A DNA stretch of 64,000 nucleotides from Hymenobacter sp. J193. GTDB lineage: Bacteria > Bacteroidota > Bacteroidia > Cytophagales > Hymenobacteraceae. The stretch lies in contig NZ_JAJONE010000001.1 of NCBI RefSeq assembly GCF_024700075.1, positions 3,495,001 to 3,559,000 of the forward strand. Reading direction: 5' to 3'. The notes under the pieces were generated by a model. It was not told the origin of the DNA, did no database searches, and saw only the letters and a program-made list of their open reading frames with translations. The position numbers were made by a program, and so were the translations under genes. Shown in pieces: positions 60,955-64,000 of this stretch. Position 1 is the stretch's first letter. Every line of letters begins with the position of its first letter.

Positions 60955-61584
60955 CTAATAAGCGGCAGAGTAAGGCTGACCAGTATTGATAGCCCGTACA
61001 AGATTTGGCAACTCAGAAAGAGTTATTTTCTTCTCCTCTACCAGTTTGGCTAAGTCAGGGCGCTTAGAAAGGTGCGGTAATATGGCTTGTCTAAACTTCT
61101 GGCCTCCTCCACTCAGCCAGTTAGCAGAAATTGGGTAGACCTTGTAGTCGTTGGTCCAGCGCAGCAGATAAAGCTCCTGGGTATTGGTGCCACCACCCGT
61201 CATAACCCCACCAGCACCCACATGTGGTCCATTGGCTGTAGTATATTCATAGCGCAACAGCATGACCTGTCCACTATCAATAATTTGCACAAATGCTTTG
61301 CCTACAAAATCGGACATCAATCCACTGCCAACCTCAAAGCCACTCGCTGTGGTGTAGTGTTTCTCGCCTATTTGAAAGGAGGAAACGTCGTAGGGTGTTA
61401 GCTGGAGTTTTTTGCCGTCTGCGCCTTTGACTATAAGCAACTCACCATTTCGCAGCTTTAGCTGCCCTTGCAGCCGTACAGCCCGGCTATTGGCTGGCGT
61501 ATAAGAGCCCGGCTCGAAAGATTTGAACTGCGCTAGTAGATATTGAGGAAGCAGCAAAAAAGCTATTAAGTAAATCAGGCGCAT
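60955..61584 (-). CDS. secreted hypothetical protein, paralog A
   Basis: 209 residues with signal peptide (MRLIYLIAFLLLPQYLLAQ). The mature part shows FEPGSYTPANSRAVRLQGQL, IVKGADGKKLQLTPYDVSSF and QIIDSGQVMLLRYEYTT, then a glycine-rich loop (GAGGVMTGGG) and a helical end (KFRQAILPHLSKRPDLAKL). It is the sister of the gene at 60134 and lies directly behind yhhQ. Function unknown; periplasmic or surface location from the signal peptide. Confidence 0.65.
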   Translation of the reverse strand: MRLIYLIAFLLLPQYLLAQFKSFEPGSYTPANSRAVRLQGQLKLRNGELLIVKGADGKKLQLTPYDVSSFQIGEKHYTTASGFEVGSGLMSDFVGKAFVQIIDSGQVMLLRYEYTTANGPHVGAGGVMTGGGTNTQELYLLRWTNDYKVYPISANWLSGGGQKFRQAILPHLSKRPDLAKLVEEKKITLSELPNLVRAINTGQPYSAAY

Positions 61585-61602
61585 TTGTATAAAGCAAGAA
61601 AA

Positions 61603-62358
61603 CTACACACTCACATTGGCAGCCGCTTCCTGCTGCAGCTCCACCGTATCTTCCTGGCCTAAGTACCGGTCGATGAGGTAGTGAGCCAGGTAGAGTACCG
61701 GCGTGAGCAGGATAGCCGCCGCGAATTTATACCAGTAATTGGTGTTGGCCACGCTCAGCACCTGCTCGAAGCTCCAGTTGCCGAACAGGTAAAACGCCAC
61801 GAACAGCACCACAAACGAATCGACCAGCTGCGAGACCAGCGTGGAGCCCGTGGCCCGCAGCCAGATCAGCCGGCTGCCCGTCATGCGGCGCAGGGCCTGG
61901 AACACGGTGGCATCGAGCACCTGCCCCACCAGAAACGCCACAATCGAGCCCGTGATGATGCCCAGGCCCTGACGGAAGATGCTCTGGTAGGCAAACTCTA
62001 TGTTGAACGGCTGGCCTTCTGCGTCTACCTTGTTTACATCGAGCCAGAACTGGGCCGGCGGCAGCTTGGTGGTAGCCAGAATAACGAGGAAAGCGTACAG
62101 AATCAGCCCCACGGTGAGGAAGCTCACCCGTAGCACGCCCTGGCGCCCAAAGTACTCGTTGATGATGTCGGTGGTGATGAAGACCACGGGCCAGATAAGC
62201 ACCCCGGCGGTGAGGTTGCCGGGCAGCCCCAGCAGCGCGTCCACCGAGAATATCTTGACTCCGATGATTTCGGCCAGCAGCGCATTTACAATGAAAATGC
62301 CGCTCAGAACCAGGTAGAGCTGCTGCTTTTTGTGGGCAAACGGAGAGGGAGAAGCCAT
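61603..62358 (-). CDS. queuosine precursor transporter
   Basis: 251 residues, a YhhQ/COG1738 (DUF165) type membrane protein with about six helices. Typical stretches are YLVLSGIFIVNALLAEIIGV, TAGVLIWPVVFITTDIINEY, IASF-type helix GIITGSIVAFLVGQVLDATV and GSTLVSQLVDSFVVLFVAFY. YhhQ takes up 7-cyano-7-deazaguanine for queuosine in tRNA. I start it at ATG 62358 since the long upstream frame is antisense to rnz. It lies 26 bases after the RNase Z stop and before paralog A, so the run rnz-yhhQ-A-B-trpS may be one operon. Confidence 0.9.
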   Translation of the reverse strand: MASPSPFAHKKQQLYLVLSGIFIVNALLAEIIGVKIFSVDALLGLPGNLTAGVLIWPVVFITTDIINEYFGRQGVLRVSFLTVGLILYAFLVILATTKLPPAQFWLDVNKVDAEGQPFNIEFAYQSIFRQGLGIITGSIVAFLVGQVLDATVFQALRRMTGSRLIWLRATGSTLVSQLVDSFVVLFVAFYLFGNWSFEQVLSVANTNYWYKFAAAILLTPVLYLAHYLIDRYLGQEDTVELQQEAAANVSV

Positions 62359-62384
62359 GCAGTCAAAGGTGAGCAACGCGGCGC

Positions 62385-63319
62385 TTACTCCGCTGCCGGC
62401 AGGTTGGGCACGTTCACCACAGTTCCTTCCAGGGCCAGCAGGGTGCGGGCAAACTCGGTGCGGGCCTCGCGCAGGTGGGGCTCCAGGTCGCGGTAGCGGG
62501 AAGAGAGTGGCCAATGAGCAGCTGCCCCACGCCGGCTTCCCGGGCCAGCTGGCCAGCCTGCCGGGCGGTGGCATGAAACGTAACGGCGGCCCGCTCGCGC
62601 AGCTCGTCCAGAAACGTGGCCTCGTGGTAGAGCACATCCACCCCCCGCACCAGCTCCGCCAGCTCCGGCAGGTACACCGTGTCGGAGCAGAAGGCGTAGC
62701 TGCGGGCGCGCTTGGGCGGTCCTGTTACCTCGGCGTAGCGCACCAGTACATTGCCGGTGGCTTCGTCGAGGAGGTCTTCGCCCTGGCTGAGTAACTGAAA
62801 CTGGGGTGGCGTGAGGCCGGCGGGCAGCCGCTCACGCAGCAAAGACCGGCGCCGGGGCTGCTCGCGCAGCAGGTAGCCGCAGCAGGCAATGCGGTGGCGC
62901 ATGGGCAGGGAGTGCACCGTCAGCAGCTTATCCTCATACACGAGCTGGTGCACGGTGGGGTCTACTACCACAAACTCCAGATCGAAGCTAAGCTGGGTAC
63001 CTGAGTGGCGGAACTGCGTGGTCAGCACTTCCTCCAGGCCGGCGGGGCCAAAGAGGCGTAGCGGCTCGGTGCGGCTTTGCAGCTGCATGGTGCCCAGCAG
63101 GCCAAAGAGGCCGAAGAAATGGTCGCCGTGCAGATGGGAGATAAAGATTACGTTGAGGCGTAGGGGGCTCAGCTTGTGCTCCATCAGGCGGCGCTGGGTG
63201 CCCTCGCCACAATCCAGCAGGTACAGCATGTTGCCCACACTCAGTACCTGCGCCGTGTGGTGGCGGCCGGGTACCGGTGTGGCCGAGCCACTGCCCAGAA
63301 TCCTTAGCTCAAAATCCAT
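62385..63319 (-). CDS. rnz: ribonuclease Z, frameshifted near the C-terminus as read
   Basis: Metallo-beta-lactamase-fold tRNA 3'-endonuclease (ElaC type). From ATG 63319 it reads MDFELRILGSGSATPVPGRH, with the zinc motif HLHGDHFFGLFGLL, the RH loop MRHRIACCGY, the FCSDT motif and LYHEATF. At LIGHS the frame leaves the expected sequence. Adding one A on the plus strand near 62506-62508 gives GHFSSRYRDLEPHLREARTE and an end at 62385 (about 311 residues). The final helix is needed for the dimer and the zinc His. Paired with the STAS gene, as usual in this phylum. Likely a sequencing error. Confidence 0.85.
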
Positions 63320-63475
63320 ATCAAATGGCGGGATGGCTGGCTGGTTGAGGATGAAGCGGCAAGCAAGCCATTCAGCCACGCAGCGCGGTAGCCATGTAAA
63401 TAAAAAACTGTTGGCCGGTAGCCGTCAGCAGGAAACTAACAGCTAACAGCCAACAGCCAACAGCCTGCGAATAGA

Positions 63476-63850
63476 CTATTCTTTGCTGGTAAGGTCACGC
63501 TCAATGGCGTGCAGGAAAATCCGGTCGATGCCTTCTTCCACCGTGGGCAGAATGTGCAGAACCGACTCCAGCTTGGAGATGGTGATGAGCTTCATTACGT
63601 GGTCCTGCAGGCCGGTGAGCACCAGCAGGCCGCCGGTAGAGTTGCACAAGCGGTTGGCAATCAGAATAGAGCTCAGCCCCGACGAATCGGTGTACTTCAC
63701 GTTCTGCAGGTCCAGAATCAGGTTGTTGATGCCCTCGGCATTCAGTTTCACAAACTCCGATTTCAGATCAGGCGCCACCGTGGTGTCGAGCTTCTTCTCA
63801 TCAATCGTGATGATTGTGTAGTTGTCTTTTTTATCAATCGAGTACTTCAT
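63476..63850 (-). CDS. STAS domain anti-sigma factor antagonist
   Basis: 124 residues. The STAS fold with the phosphorylatable serine in VKYTDSSGLSSILIA (S56/S57) and LVLTGLQDHVMKLITISKL at the ligand-facing helix. SpoIIAA-like proteins bind or release anti-sigma factors according to the phosphorylation of this Ser by a partner kinase, which is not in the window. Its place just upstream of RNase Z on the same strand is common in Bacteroidota. The minus-strand TACCTTCG at 63882-63889 is a likely promoter. Confidence 0.92.
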   Translation of the reverse strand: MKYSIDKKDNYTIITIDEKKLDTTVAPDLKSEFVKLNAEGINNLILDLQNVKYTDSSGLSSILIANRLCNSTGGLLVLTGLQDHVMKLITISKLESVLHILPTVEEGIDRIFLHAIERDLTSKE

Positions 63851-63920
63851 ACCAGCGGGCAGTTCGAGGTTACGGGAGTTGCGAAGGTAACAAAAAAAAT
63901 GGTTGCGGAAATAGGGCGTT

Positions 63921-64000
63921 TCAACGCTTGTAAGGTTGATTTACGCCGAAGGTAAGCGTGGTCCATACACTCTGCCAGTCGGCCTGCGCCGGGCGGGGGT
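63921..64000 (-). CDS. 3' end of a gene running off the window
   Basis: The minus-strand frame PRPAQADWQSVWTTLTFGVNQPYKR runs from the window edge to TGA at 63921. The alternating aromatic and small residues fit a beta strand, perhaps of an outer-membrane or secreted protein. I cannot identify it from 25 residues. It lies 32 bases above the STAS promoter. Confidence 0.35.
   Translation of the reverse strand, partial: PRPAQADWQSVWTTLTFGVNQPYKR

Overview
The window looks like a chromosome segment of a pigmented, GC-rich Bacteroidota of the Cytophagales, most like Hymenobacter. The grounds are many TAnnTTTG-type promoter elements, few Shine-Dalgarno sites, a SusC/SusD pair, three proteins ending in type IX secretion (T9SS) sorting domains, DUF4199 membrane proteins, a 7TMR-DISM receptor and the usual RNase Z/STAS neighbours. 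No rRNA, tRNA, CRISPR array, transposase or phage gene was seen. The species call is inference from gene content.

Layout. 0-8.6 kb: envelope genes, namely a BatA-domain protein (frameshifted as read), two DUF4199 membrane proteins, a GT2 and a GT4 glycosyltransferase, two membrane proteins of unknown function and a GT9 transferase with an N-terminal Cys cluster. 8.7-18.6 kb: a small HTH protein behind a four-site operator-like array, purB, a GT51 transglycosylase with an AsmA-like front half, a carboxypeptidase-regulatory-like protein, TerC, a Dpm1-like GT2, hemG/hemY (frameshifted), gmhB and two tiny paralogous lipoproteins. 18.6-27 kb: divergent speA and arginase/agmatinase-family genes (polyamine route), a YbaY-like lipoprotein, argS with a possible leader-peptide attenuator, LOG, glutathione peroxidase, a HAD phosphatase and menA.

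27-53.5 kb is a carbohydrate-degradation region. The plus strand carries GH5-CBM6, a 7TMR-DISM receptor whose end is fused to a GH16 remnant, an intact GH16, a sugar MFS transporter, GH3-CARDB and a GH43-ricin-T9SS enzyme preceded by two 14-bp palindromic operators. After a DEAD-box helicase, an oxidoreductase and a methyltransferase, a minus-strand SusR-like/SusC/SusD/GH97/GH99-like/T9SS-repeat locus follows. Together the enzymes would suit beta-1,3-glucan plus an alpha-linked glucan or mannan, a mixture found in fungal cell walls (inference).

55.5-64 kb: a two-gene ABC unit, a family III CoA-transferase, a conserved unknown, trpS, two diverged paralogs separated by a scar made of trpS and yhhQ fragments, yhhQ, RNase Z (frameshifted), a STAS protein and the end of another gene.

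Four genes carry single-base frameshifts. Two lie in C/G homopolymers and two of the genes are housekeeping genes, so part of this may be sequencing error. Several intergenic regions hold long near-perfect palindromes that look like dispersed repeats.
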